Part shown: positions 54,119 to 62,887 of the stretch, one piece after another | Position numbering within the stretch: position 1 is the stretch's first letter | Layout of the letters: each line of letters starts with the position of its first letter | Assembly: GCA_029860345.1 (NCBI GenBank) | Contig: JAOUBJ010000002.1 | Location: 124,001 to 188,000 of the forward strand | Length of the DNA stretch: 64,000 nucleotides | Source: Candidatus Zixiibacteriota bacterium | Lineage (GTDB): Bacteria; Zixibacteria; MSB-5A5; GN15; FEB-12 | Reading direction: 5' to 3' | Program-made: the position numbers and the translations under genes | Notes under the pieces: generated by a model | The model's input: the letters and a program-made list of their open reading frames with translations, nothing else | Told to the model about the DNA's origin: nothing | The model's database searches: none

Positions 54119-56275
54119 ATGACTACGACCAATTCTGAGCTTTCCTGGGGAGCGACTTTGCTGCTGACAGCAGTTATAGTCGTTGCGTTTGCTCCGATTC
54201 CGGTCACGGCTGGAGAGGAAAGAGACATCGCAGACCTGGATCTGCAGACTTTATTGGACGTCGTCTTGTCGGCGTCCAAACATGAAGAGACGCTTGAGGA
54301 AGCGCCGGCCAACGTATTCATCGTTACACGCGATATGATCGAAGACTACGCCTGTCGATCTATTGCCGAGGCCCTGTCATTGGTGCCGGGCGTGCACATC
54401 ACTGAAGGATACTCTCACTCGCAGATCGGTGTGCGCGGGGTGTCGAATTTCGGTGATTGGAACTCACAGATAATGCTGTTGATAGACGGGCGTCCAACCA
54501 CCGAACAGTATGGAGGGACCCATAGTATCGATGTGTCAAGTGTGACTATAGGCAATATCGACCGTATTGAGTTTATCAAGGGACCGGCGTCGTCACTTTA
54601 TGGAAGCAATGCCTTCTTCGGTATCATCAACCTGATCACTGCCGTACCGGAGGAGAACTCGCTGGTGGTTAATAGTAGCTACTTCTGGGACACCGAGCAT
54701 ACTGGCAATAGTGCGCGCTTACTCCATCAGTTCGATAACGATCTTTCGGTTTTTGTTACCGGCTCCTGGCTCGACCGCAAGGGCAGCGATCTGTATTTCA
54801 AGGAGCTAAGTGTCCTGGCAGAGGACGATCTTGCTTTGGATGATGATGGCTACTATCAATACTATCTCGACTCAAACTCTTTCACTGGCGGTGTTGCTCA
54901 ACACATGAATACCATGGAAGACCTCTCCACCACCGGCAAGATCAAGTGGCGTGAGCTAAGCCTGGGATTCCGGTTCGCGCGTACGGACAACGGTATTCCA
55001 CATGGTTTCTACGGTGCTCTGTTCAACCGGCCGGAGAACTCAGTTTGGGAACAACGCTATTCTGTCGATCTTGCCTACAGTGGGACAGTGTCCACTGGCT
55101 TTGAACTCACAACGAGGCTCTCTTACAACCACTACAGTTGGTGGGATAAAATCCTGTACAATTACTACGAATGGGAAGCCGAGCCGGACTATCTGCCGGG
55201 GCCGATCTGGAAAGATTCGGAATTGAACGAAAGTTATGGACTCGAAACCAGAGCCAATGTGGATTTCAGCGAAAAGAACACGGCTGTGTTGGGCGCCGAA
55301 GTTCAGTTTCATAAGATAAGACACGAGTCGGGGGAGGCTGATGCTACCGGTGACAATATTGTCTACGACTACATACCCAAAGACAACGCGCAAAACGAAG
55401 GGCAGGTTTACAATGTGTATGCTCAGGACGAACACCAGCTTTCCGATAAGCTGAAGCTCGTTGGGGGATTACATTTCAACCACTATACATACACGACCGG
55501 AAAAGTGATGCCAAAGGCGGCCATTATCTTCAGGCCGAATTATCAAAGCACTGTTAAGCTGGTAGCCAGTCGAGGCTTTAGATCGCCCAGCTTTTATGAA
55601 ATCACTTTCGACGATGGCTTCCTCTTTATAGCCAACGAGGATTTGGAGCCACAATTGATCACCAGTTACGAGTTGATCTTGTCGCACGAGTTTCCTTTTG
55701 GCTTCAGCGCCCAAATGGCCGGCAACTTGTCCCAAATGACTGATTTGATTGTGCAAACAGTGATTGACGATACTGATCCGGCACATCCCGGCGGCGACTA
55801 TCTTGAGGAAGTGTCACAGTTTCGCAACCTCGGCGAGATGTCAACCCAAAGCGTAGAATTGTCGCTACATCGTAGCCCCATCTACGGTCTTGGCGGATTC
55901 GCCAATGTTACCTACCAGAAGGCAACTGTGAAAGGAGCCGATGAGGATGTACTGGCATTCAATTCGCCCAAGTGGCTTGGAAATTTCGGACTCACATATC
56001 AGGTCGTACCGGGCCGTTTCTCGGTCTCATCAAAAGTGAACTATGTCAGCACTCTCAAATGTTGGGACGGTTCTTTCCTTGACGAGCGATTTGTGATTGA
56101 TGCCAATCTCAGTTTCAAGAAAGTGGCGGGTTTCTTCGACGCTGCACTCGGAGTCAAAAACATCCTCGACGAAGAGTACAGTGTTCCACTTAACTACGAC
56201 TATGCGCCGACGGTTAACATCAGGCGCCCGGGTCGTTCGGTTTATGCGGAGTTGTCAACGTCGGTGGGCTGGTAA
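54119..56275 (+). CDS. TonB-dependent outer-membrane receptor
   Basis: A 718-residue protein. Residues 1-34 look like a signal peptide. Then comes a TonB-box-like stretch (about 40-60), the plug (EEAPANVFIVTRDMIEDYAC, DRIEFIKGPASSLYGSNAF) and a barrel to the C-terminus, which ends GRSVYAELSTSVGW. The plug motifs are those of ligand-gated channels for vitamin B12, iron chelates or sugars; the substrate is not known. It is followed by a YfiR-like and a kinase gene. A GAGGAG site precedes the ATG. Confidence 0.9.
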   Translation: MTTTNSELSWGATLLLTAVIVVAFAPIPVTAGEERDIADLDLQTLLDVVLSASKHEETLEEAPANVFIVTRDMIEDYACRSIAEALSLVPGVHITEGYSHSQIGVRGVSNFGDWNSQIMLLIDGRPTTEQYGGTHSIDVSSVTIGNIDRIEFIKGPASSLYGSNAFFGIINLITAVPEENSLVVNSSYFWDTEHTGNSARLLHQFDNDLSVFVTGSWLDRKGSDLYFKELSVLAEDDLALDDDGYYQYYLDSNSFTGGVAQHMNTMEDLSTTGKIKWRELSLGFRFARTDNGIPHGFYGALFNRPENSVWEQRYSVDLAYSGTVSTGFELTTRLSYNHYSWWDKILYNYYEWEAEPDYLPGPIWKDSELNESYGLETRANVDFSEKNTAVLGAEVQFHKIRHESGEADATGDNIVYDYIPKDNAQNEGQVYNVYAQDEHQLSDKLKLVGGLHFNHYTYTTGKVMPKAAIIFRPNYQSTVKLVASRGFRSPSFYEITFDDGFLFIANEDLEPQLITSYELILSHEFPFGFSAQMAGNLSQMTDLIVQTVIDDTDPAHPGGDYLEEVSQFRNLGEMSTQSVELSLHRSPIYGLGGFANVTYQKATVKGADEDVLAFNSPKWLGNFGLTYQVVPGRFSVSSKVNYVSTLKCWDGSFLDERFVIDANLSFKKVAGFFDAALGVKNILDEEYSVPLNYDYAPTVNIRRPGRSVYAELSTSVGW

Positions 56276-56325
56276 CCTGGTCACCTACCCGTCAGGATGT
56301 ACTAAAGGTCGCTGGGGAGTTGTAA

Positions 56326-56910
56326 ATGGTTCTAAGAACCCTGTTATGCTGCTGGTTGATAAAGTTGGTCGCCGTCGGTGCGTTGGGAAAACATGACAGC
56401 GGAATTGATCCCAATCTCGGCATTCCCCTGTTCTTGAAAATCGTCACCTACGACGAAAACTTCGATCCGGAAGAGGTTGAGGCTGTGAACATATCGGTCG
56501 TGTATGATCGCGGTCGAGTGCGTTCTTACGAGCAGTATCGATTGGCAGAGACATTCTTCAAAGATAATCCGGTGCTGAGGGTCAATGGAGTTGCAGTCCA
56601 ATACGAGGCTGTTCCATTTGATCAGATTGCCCCGACTCTGGAAGCCATGAGCGACGCGCATTACAACTTGGTGCTGGTAACCGATATCGGTGATGAGCGA
56701 ATTGCGCCGCTATCGAGAGAGATCAAGACTCATCACGTGCGTTCGTTTTCATTCAATCCGGCCTATGTATATGACGGCTTGTCGGTAGGTGTGAAGGTTG
56801 CGAAGAAGGGTCAGTTGATAGTCGTAAACCTCAAGTCATCTCGTCAGGAAGGAAGTAAGTTCAGCGCTCATCTTCTGAAACTGTGCGAAATCGTGGGGGG
56901 AAAAGACTGA
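56326..56910 (+). CDS. YfiR-like (DUF4154) periplasmic protein
   Basis: A 194-residue protein. The N-terminus MVLRTLLCCWLIKLVAVGA is a probable signal peptide. A middle with FLKIVTYDENF, and a C-terminal IVVNLKSSRQEGSKFSAHLLKL, resemble YfiR-type proteins, periplasmic regulators of membrane-bound signalling enzymes. The neighbouring kinase has an extracytoplasmic sensor domain, as one expects for a partner. A GGGGAG site precedes the ATG. The kinase starts one base after its stop. Confidence 0.72.
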   Translation: MVLRTLLCCWLIKLVAVGALGKHDSGIDPNLGIPLFLKIVTYDENFDPEEVEAVNISVVYDRGRVRSYEQYRLAETFFKDNPVLRVNGVAVQYEAVPFDQIAPTLEAMSDAHYNLVLVTDIGDERIAPLSREIKTHHVRSFSFNPAYVYDGLSVGVKVAKKGQLIVVNLKSSRQEGSKFSAHLLKLCEIVGGKD

Positions 56911-56911
56911 G

Positions 56912-59218
56912 ATGAAGTCGCTGTCGATTCGCACTCAGATAATTCTGCTGGTGCTGGCGTTAGTGTCGGTTGCCCTGGTTTCACTTGCCTTTCTGACAAC
57001 CAATCAACTGATCGGGCAACTGCACGACAGTCTGGAACGGAAGGCTAAAAGCCTGAGCGACATAATGTCGGAAAGTGTGGGGCCGGGACTTGAGTTTCAG
57101 GACAGTTCGTTCGTGGCGGATGTGGTCAGAGGCGCCTTTGCCGATGAAGATGTCGTCGGCCTTTGCATCTGTGGTCCGGGGGACGTGGCGGTTTACCGTG
57201 TTCTTCATGACGATGTGCCGCCGCACCTGATCGACGCCTGCCCACCGGCCGACACCGTTGTGGTGTTGCACGAAGCCAATCTCTGCATAGCTACAGCACC
57301 GATCATGTTCCGGGATCAATTGGTAGGGGATATCTGGATCGCCGTTTCACAGGAGTCTATGTACAACCAGGTGTACTCTAGTGTCTCGGCCATGCTAATT
57401 GGTTCTGTATTGGTCTTGGGCCTGATTTTATTTGTGGGCTCGTGGTTGTCGCGAAGAATCGTCCGGCCGATTAGACTATTCGAAGCTGCTTCTGAGAGAA
57501 TACGCGAGGGCGACATGGTGTCATCTATTGAAGTACCGATTGTCCACAAGGACTTTCTCTCCTTGGGGAGGGCTTTCAATGCCATGCAGAAGGCGTTGCG
57601 TAGCGCCTTTGAGCAGGTTCAGAGTCGCACCAAAGAGCTGCAAAACGAGCTGGCCGAGCGGAGGAAAACGGAAGAAGCGTTGCAGTTTACACAGTTTTCT
57701 GTGGATCATGCCGCTGAACCCAGTTTTTGGATGGACTCGAATGCGCGCCTGGTTTATGTCAATGAAGCAGCTTGTCAGTCACTTGGATACAGCAGAGAGG
57801 AACTGATCTCGAAGACACTGCACGACATCGATCCGAACTACCCAATAGAGGTTTGGGAACAGCATTGGAGCGATATCAAGAAACATCGTTCGTTCACTCT
57901 GGAAACCTTTCATCGAGCGAAGGATGGTCGGGACATTCCGGTCGAAGTTACGGTGAATTTCATGGAATACATGGGCAAGGAATACAACTGTGCCTTTGCC
58001 CGCGATATTAGTGAACGCAAGAAGGCAGAGCAACAAGAGGGGGAGCTTCGCGAAAAACTGGATCGGGCCGAGCGCATGGAATCGCTGGGTATTCTGGCCG
58101 GTGGCGTGGCCCATGATCTGAATAATATGCTCGGGCCGTTGGTCGGATACCCCGAGCTCATACTGATGAGGCTCCCCGAGGACAGTCCAGTGCGCAAGCA
58201 GGTGAAGCGTATGGGCAGTTCCGCTCGTGATGCCGCCGATGTGGTCCAGGACTTGTTGACGCTGGCTCGAAGGGGTCGCTATGAAATGCAGCCGACCGAT
58301 CTGAACCATGTGGTAAGAGACTACATCGAATCACCCGGGTTCGCTCAACTCACACAGCGCCGACAGGAAATCTCCCTTGACGTCAATCTGACCGATCAAG
58401 CCGCTACGATTTCCGGATCAGCGCCCCACTTGGCCAAAGTGATCATGAACCTGATCGTCAATGCCTATGACGCTATCTCGGACGGCGGTGAGTTGGCGAT
58501 TCAGACGGAGGTTCAAAGGTTGAGCCGGTTGGTAAGCGGGCATGATCGGATCGTGGCAGGAAACTATGTGTTGCTGCGCGTACGCGACACTGGTACCGGA
58601 ATCTCCGAAGCTGACTTGCCAAAAATATTCGAGCCGTACTATTCCAGGAAGAAAATGGACTCCAGCGGCAGCGGCCTGGGTCTCTCGGTTGTATATGGTG
58701 TGGTCAAGGATCACAACGGCTACTATGACGTTCTCTCCAAAGAGGGCGAGGGAACGGAGTTCATCTTGTACTTCCCGATTTCGGAGGATACGGTGCTGGT
58801 TGGTGGATCGGACAGGAAAGTCGGCGGCGGTAGCGAGACCATACTGATCGTGGATGACTCCCCCGAGCAGCGTCAGTTAGCCAGCGACATGCTTTCCAGT
58901 TTGGGTTACAACGTCGTTGAAGCCGAACATGGAACGGCGGCTGTCCGCTACATGAATGACCACAGCGCGGACCTCATCGTGCTTGACATGATAATGGAAC
59001 CTGGGTTTGATGGTTTGGACACCTACAGCGAAATCACGAGGACGCATCCAGGTCAAAAAGCTATCATAGTGAGCGGCTTTTCGGCAACCGACCGGGTTGA
59101 ACGAGCACAACTGTTGGGTGCCGGCCTCTATGTCAAAAAGCCCTACACTCGGGCTGCGCTGGCCCAAGCGGTTCGGGGCGAACTGGATCGAGTGCCTTCT
59201 GCACCAACTGCCGACTAG
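56912..59218 (+). CDS. Hybrid sensor histidine kinase
   Basis: A 768-residue protein. Residues 9-29 and about 160-178 are membrane helices flanking a periplasmic sensor of 130 residues. HAMP follows (about 180-235), then a coiled coil, a PAS domain (about 262-370), the H-box VAHDLNNMLGPLVG with His401, an ATPase with GTGIS and GSGLGLSVVYG, and a receiver domain (TILIVDDSPEQ) with Asp692. It is likely to pass phosphate to a response regulator not in the window. It is cotranscribed with the YfiR-like gene and probably the receptor. Confidence 0.93.
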   Translation: MKSLSIRTQIILLVLALVSVALVSLAFLTTNQLIGQLHDSLERKAKSLSDIMSESVGPGLEFQDSSFVADVVRGAFADEDVVGLCICGPGDVAVYRVLHDDVPPHLIDACPPADTVVVLHEANLCIATAPIMFRDQLVGDIWIAVSQESMYNQVYSSVSAMLIGSVLVLGLILFVGSWLSRRIVRPIRLFEAASERIREGDMVSSIEVPIVHKDFLSLGRAFNAMQKALRSAFEQVQSRTKELQNELAERRKTEEALQFTQFSVDHAAEPSFWMDSNARLVYVNEAACQSLGYSREELISKTLHDIDPNYPIEVWEQHWSDIKKHRSFTLETFHRAKDGRDIPVEVTVNFMEYMGKEYNCAFARDISERKKAEQQEGELREKLDRAERMESLGILAGGVAHDLNNMLGPLVGYPELILMRLPEDSPVRKQVKRMGSSARDAADVVQDLLTLARRGRYEMQPTDLNHVVRDYIESPGFAQLTQRRQEISLDVNLTDQAATISGSAPHLAKVIMNLIVNAYDAISDGGELAIQTEVQRLSRLVSGHDRIVAGNYVLLRVRDTGTGISEADLPKIFEPYYSRKKMDSSGSGLGLSVVYGVVKDHNGYYDVLSKEGEGTEFILYFPISEDTVLVGGSDRKVGGGSETILIVDDSPEQRQLASDMLSSLGYNVVEAEHGTAAVRYMNDHSADLIVLDMIMEPGFDGLDTYSEITRTHPGQKAIIVSGFSATDRVERAQLLGAGLYVKKPYTRAALAQAVRGELDRVPSAPTAD

Positions 59219-59370
59219 CGACGGCGTACTCCCACAGTCTTCGGACGAATTGATTTTTCGTTACGAAACAAATTTCGGACTTGCCTCGTTTATTCAAAAT
59301 AGGTTAATTGGTTTAAGACAATATAGTGTTGTTGATGGCGCCACTTGGCTCAGACACAACATGCTCCGAA
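59219..59370. other. AT-rich region before the Moco operon leader
   Basis: An AT-rich gap from the kinase stop to the leader. A TATAGT (59322-59327) could be the -10 of the Moco operon promoter, but no good -35 is seen at the proper distance. Confidence 0.3.
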
Positions 59371-59460
59371 CCCTGTAGGACCCACGCGGTCGACAGGGAC
59401 TCTACGGTCGGGGGAGCAATCGCCCGGCCTGCCCGGTTTGGCAAAGGAGACTCAGCAGGT
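59371..59460 (+). ncRNA. Moco-riboswitch-like structured leader
   Basis: The 5' leader of the Moco gene cluster. A first hairpin is CCCTGT (59371-59376) with ACAGGG (59393-59398). GGTCGGG (59406-59412) then pairs with CCCGGCC (59423-59429). The stretch GCCTGCCCGGTTTGGCAAAGG (near 59427-59447) resembles the conserved core of the Moco RNA motif, which in Escherichia coli moaA reads GCCTCCCGTATCTGGAAAGG. A CTCTACGG at 59400 matches the E. coli CTCTGCAC part. The middle is short, so the optional P3 stem may be missing. A terminator follows at 59465. Ligand would be Moco or its tungsten form. Confidence 0.55.
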
Positions 59461-59464
59461 ATTC

Positions 59465-59492
59465 AACCTCCGCCGACCGGTGGAGGTTTTTT
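59465..59492 (+). terminator. Intrinsic terminator in the mobA leader
   Basis: A 10-bp stem AACCTCCGCC/GGTGGAGGTT (one G-T wobble) with a GACC loop, followed by a run of T (59487-59492). It ends seven bases before the mobA ATG. The GGAGG ribosome site of mobA is inside the right arm. The left arm, CTCCGCCGACC (59468-59478), can instead pair with GGTCGGGGGAG (59406-59416) at 10 of 11 positions, so it could be switched off. Confidence 0.75.
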
Positions 59493-59498
59493 GCAAAG

Positions 59499-60059
59499 AT
59501 GATCGACACTGTTTACATACTTGCCGGTGGACAAAGCCGTCGCATGGGACAAGATAAACTACTCATGGAATGCGACGGATTGTCGTTTTTGAGCCGAACG
59601 GTCCAGACATGTCGCCCTGTCTTTTCCGAGGTCAAGCTGGTGGCTAAGCAGCCCGGGAAATTCGGACAATTCGAAAACGAGATTATATATGATTGGCCCC
59701 ACGCCGACGGACCGTTGGCTGGGGTGGTAGCGGCTTTGGAAGATTGCCGGCAGGAGTGCTGTTTTGTCACGGCCGCCGATCTGTATGACCTGGATTCAGA
59801 GATTTTCGGGCGTCTGATCAAATCATACCATGGCGAACAGTATTTCGGTTTGCTGGAAACCAACGGAATCCAGCCCCTTTGCGGTATTTATCACCGGTCG
59901 GCTCTGCCATATCTTGTATCGCAGGGGAGAGCCGGAGAGAGGTGCATGCGAAAGATCATTGCCGGACTTGATCATGATATGTTGCCGGTTGACCGACGCC
60001 AGTGGCGCAATATCAATCGGCCCGGTGACCTGATGGCGATTGGAGATAACAATGGTTGA
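59499..60059 (+). CDS. mobA: Molybdenum cofactor guanylyltransferase
   Basis: A 186-residue nucleotidyltransferase that joins GMP to molybdopterin to form the guanine dinucleotide cofactor. ILAGGQSRRMGQDK (7-20) is the GTP site; DGPLAGVVAAL and VTAADLYDLD follow in order (the latter replaces the usual CDxP motif). It is the first gene of the Moco cluster. mobB starts eight bases before its end. Confidence 0.9.
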   Translation: MIDTVYILAGGQSRRMGQDKLLMECDGLSFLSRTVQTCRPVFSEVKLVAKQPGKFGQFENEIIYDWPHADGPLAGVVAALEDCRQECCFVTAADLYDLDSEIFGRLIKSYHGEQYFGLLETNGIQPLCGIYHRSALPYLVSQGRAGERCMRKIIAGLDHDMLPVDRRQWRNINRPGDLMAIGDNNG

Positions 60060-60555
60060 GTTGGGAATCGTCGGCGGCCGGAACTCCGGCAAGACCACCC
60101 TTGTTGAGGCCTTAGTGCATCGACTGGTCAAACTCAACCACAGTGTGGCGACGGTCAAACATACCGCCCACAATCACCTTTTTGACCAGCCGGGAAAAGA
60201 TACCCATCGCCACCGACAGGCAGGCGCCGGAATGACGTTGGCCGTGAGCGATTCGGAAGTGGCCTTATTCTCCGATTCGTCGACCGAACACAGAGAGAAA
60301 CTTATGAGAGCCATGGCCACCATGTTTGACATCTGTCTGGTGGAGGGTGATCGTTCCGCCGAGCGCCCGAAAGTCTTCCTGTCACGAAACCGAAAGCCAG
60401 ACTCTCCTGTGCTACCGACCAATATTGTCACTGTCTACGGTCCCGAACTCGACGGCGTAACGGTGCCCCGGTACGAGTTGGACGACGTGGACGGGTTGGT
60501 TGGGTTCATAGTCGACAGATTCCTCACACCGACCGCGGAGGGAGCCAGTGCTTAA
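60052..60555 (+). CDS. mobB: Molybdopterin-guanine dinucleotide biosynthesis protein B
   Basis: A 167-residue GTP-binding protein. VGGRNSGKTTL (7-17) is the Walker A loop; KHTAHNHLFDQPGKDTHRH is the family motif, and ICLVEGDRS the Walker B-like. It helps MobA. The ATG at 60052 follows GGAG; it overlaps mobA by eight bases and moaA by eight. Confidence 0.9.
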   Translation: MVELGIVGGRNSGKTTLVEALVHRLVKLNHSVATVKHTAHNHLFDQPGKDTHRHRQAGAGMTLAVSDSEVALFSDSSTEHREKLMRAMATMFDICLVEGDRSAERPKVFLSRNRKPDSPVLPTNIVTVYGPELDGVTVPRYELDDVDGLVGFIVDRFLTPTAEGASA

Positions 60556-61486
60556 CCGAGGGAGGGTCCGCTACCTGCGTGTGTCGTTGCTGGACAGTTG
60601 TAATCTGAACTGCTTCTATTGTCGTCCCGACTCTCAGTCGACACACAAAGAGGTCGGCAGCCAACCGCCCGAGATGTTCGAAAGATCCATTGAACTGTTA
60701 CATCAACTGGGCGTCCGTAAAGTCCGGTTCACCGGCGGTGAACCAACGTTGTACAAGCAGTTACCTCGGTTGATTGCATTTACCCGTAGCCTCGGCGACT
60801 CACATCATATCGCTCTCACCAGTAACGGGCTGTTGCTCCATCAACATGCCCGGGAGCTGGCTGCGGCTGGGTTGGACAGCATAAACATCAGCCTGGATAC
60901 GTCTGAGCGGGAGCGCTTCAAAAGGATCACCGGCAAAGATGCGTTCCAGCAAGTGATCTCAGGTATTGATGCCGCGCTGAAATATATTGGAACGGTCAAG
61001 CTCAACTGCGTGCTCATGCGGGGAGTGAACGATGAAGATGCGGCCAACATGGTAGCATTTGCCGATCAACGCGGCGTCGACATACGCTTCATCGAATTCA
61101 TGCCATCGCGGTCGGAGCCCAACCGTGATCGTAGATACATCGCAGGCGATGAGATTCGCGCTCGGCTGCCATATGAACTCAAACCTGTTTACTCGGACCC
61201 AGCCGCCGCGGCTCGTTACTATGAATCTCCACGGTTGAATATCCGGGTTGGGTTCATCAATCCGGTAAGCCATCCTTTCTGCAGAGATTGCGACCGATTG
61301 CGCTTGGCCTCCGATGGTAACCTATATGGTTGCCTCTTCTCCGGGCAGTCGACCAATCTCTTCGATCTACTCGAAAATGATCCCGGGTCATCAGGCGAGG
61401 CAATTGCGACATTGGTTCGTTCGAAAAAGTATCTCGGTTGTGCTCAAGCCGAACAGTTGCCGTCGTTCATCAGGATGGGCGGATGA
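60548..61486 (+). CDS. moaA: GTP 3',8-cyclase
   Basis: A 312-residue radical SAM enzyme for the first step of Moco synthesis. CNLNCFYC (about 18-25) binds the SAM cluster; CRDCDRLRLASDGNLYGC near the end binds the second cluster. RFTGGEPTLY is the SAM-binding GGE motif. The protein ends in Gly-Gly, as needed for activity. Starts GTG after a GGAGGG site. Confidence 0.95.
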   Translation: MLNRGRVRYLRVSLLDSCNLNCFYCRPDSQSTHKEVGSQPPEMFERSIELLHQLGVRKVRFTGGEPTLYKQLPRLIAFTRSLGDSHHIALTSNGLLLHQHARELAAAGLDSINISLDTSERERFKRITGKDAFQQVISGIDAALKYIGTVKLNCVLMRGVNDEDAANMVAFADQRGVDIRFIEFMPSRSEPNRDRRYIAGDEIRARLPYELKPVYSDPAAAARYYESPRLNIRVGFINPVSHPFCRDCDRLRLASDGNLYGCLFSGQSTNLFDLLENDPGSSGEAIATLVRSKKYLGCAQAEQLPSFIRMGG

Positions 61487-61487
61487 T

Positions 61488-61970
61488 ATGAACAAACTCA
61501 GCCATACCGACAACGACGGCAGGGCGCGCATGGTCGACGTGGTCGATAAGGAAGTCACGCATCGCACCGCCACGGCTGAGGTCATCGTTTTGCTTAACGC
61601 CGAAACGCTCGAACTGGTTCGTGAGAACCGAGCGGCCAAAGGAGATGTTCTCACCGTGGCCAAATTGGCCGGTATCCAGGCAGCCAAGCGGACATCGGAG
61701 TTGATTCCGCTTTGTCATCCGGTAGGGCTGGACCATGTCGATGTGGAATTCAAGCTTAATGATTCAGGCAACACAATCACGATCACCGCCACCGCCACCT
61801 GTCTGGCCCGCACGGGCGTTGAGATGGAAGCGCTCACTGCGTGCAGCGTGGCTGCCTTAACCGTCTATGACATGTTGAAAGCAGTGCAGAAAGATATTGT
61901 TATCTCAGGTCTCAGACTGCTGAAGAAAACCGGAGGACGCAGTGGTGACTTCATCCGCGAAGATCCATAG
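61488..61970 (+). CDS. moaC: Cyclic pyranopterin monophosphate synthase
   Basis: A 160-residue enzyme that makes cyclic pyranopterin monophosphate from the MoaA product. LIPLCHPVGLDHVDVEF and TGVEMEALTACSVAALTVYD are the active-site motifs. The ATG at 61488 lies one base after the moaA stop; a longer frame runs inside moaA and is rejected. The MOSC gene starts within its last 29 bases. Confidence 0.95.
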   Translation: MNKLSHTDNDGRARMVDVVDKEVTHRTATAEVIVLLNAETLELVRENRAAKGDVLTVAKLAGIQAAKRTSELIPLCHPVGLDHVDVEFKLNDSGNTITITATATCLARTGVEMEALTACSVAALTVYDMLKAVQKDIVISGLRLLKKTGGRSGDFIREDP

Positions 61971-62382
61971 TATCTCCGTGTCAAAAGAGACCGGTACCAA
62001 GAAACAGAATGTTCGCAGCGTCCGGCTGGTAATGAACCACGGTATTGATGGTGACGCTCACGCCGGTTCCGGGCGCCAGGTATCTTTGTTGCCGATCGAG
62101 TCGTTCGCCAAGCTGGACGGTAATCTGGTTCAACTCAATCCGGGCGTTTTCGCCGAGAACGTGACCACTACCGGTCTTGACTTTAACGACGTCAAAGTCG
62201 GCCGGAAACTGAGAATCGGCAAGGTGGCCGAGCTTGAGATAACGCAGATCGGCAAAGAGTGCCATCACGGTTGCCACATCCGTCGAATCGTCGGCGACTG
62301 CATCATGCCGCGCGAGGGTGTTTTTGCACGCGTACTCAAGGGCGGTGAGATTCAGGTCGGCGACTCGCTGGCATGGGAGTAA
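61942..62382 (+). CDS. MOSC-domain protein
   Basis: A 146-residue protein, all MOSC domain. GIDGDAHAGSGRQVSLLP and GVFAENVTTTGLDF are the conserved parts; a Cys in GKECHHGCHI is at the place of the conserved metal-sulfur cysteine. MOSC domains bind Moco or carry sulfur to metals. It has a GGAGG site five bases before its GTG, inside moaC. It may insert or carry the cofactor. Confidence 0.9.
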   Translation: MVTSSAKIHSISVSKETGTKKQNVRSVRLVMNHGIDGDAHAGSGRQVSLLPIESFAKLDGNLVQLNPGVFAENVTTTGLDFNDVKVGRKLRIGKVAELEITQIGKECHHGCHIRRIVGDCIMPREGVFARVLKGGEIQVGDSLAWE

Positions 62383-62383
62383 G

Positions 62384-62887
62384 ATGAGTTTTTCAGTGGG
62401 CGTCATCATAATGTCGGATCGGGCCGCCTCGGGTGAGAGGGAGGACGGGTGCCTGCCGGTGATTGAGGAGGCTATCAAAGGTACGGATTTCAACCTCGAA
62501 CAATCTTTGCTTATCTCGGACTCACCGGAAGCTATTCGTGATGCGCTTGGTGATTACATCGCGCGCGGTATCAGTCTTATCCTGACCTCCGGCGGCACCG
62601 GGTGTACCAGTCGCGACAACACCCCGGAGGTGACGCTATCGCTGCTTGACAAACCGACGCCGGGCCTGGACGAAGCAATCCGAGCATTCAGCCGTGAGAA
62701 GTCGCCGTATGCATCTTTCTCCCGTGCCGTTTCCGGGGTGGCCGGGAAGTCCTACATTATAAATATGCCCGGCTCACCTAAAGCGGTGGGGGAGATTATT
62801 CAGTTTCTCCTGCCGATCATCGCGCATCCGCTCAAGCTGATCGCCGGCGCCATAACCGACTGCCAACAGGATTTGACCGACAAGTGA
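62384..62887 (+). CDS. mogA: Molybdopterin adenylyltransferase
   Basis: A 167-residue MogA/MoaB-family protein that adenylates molybdopterin before metal insertion. SDRAASGEREDGC is the N-terminal motif, and LTSGGTGCTSRDNTPE the active-site one. MogA and MoaB cannot be told apart here. The ATG at 62384 lies one base after the MOSC stop with GGGAG upstream. The moeA start overlaps its stop (GTGA). Confidence 0.9.
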   Translation: MSFSVGVIIMSDRAASGEREDGCLPVIEEAIKGTDFNLEQSLLISDSPEAIRDALGDYIARGISLILTSGGTGCTSRDNTPEVTLSLLDKPTPGLDEAIRAFSREKSPYASFSRAVSGVAGKSYIINMPGSPKAVGEIIQFLLPIIAHPLKLIAGAITDCQQDLTDK

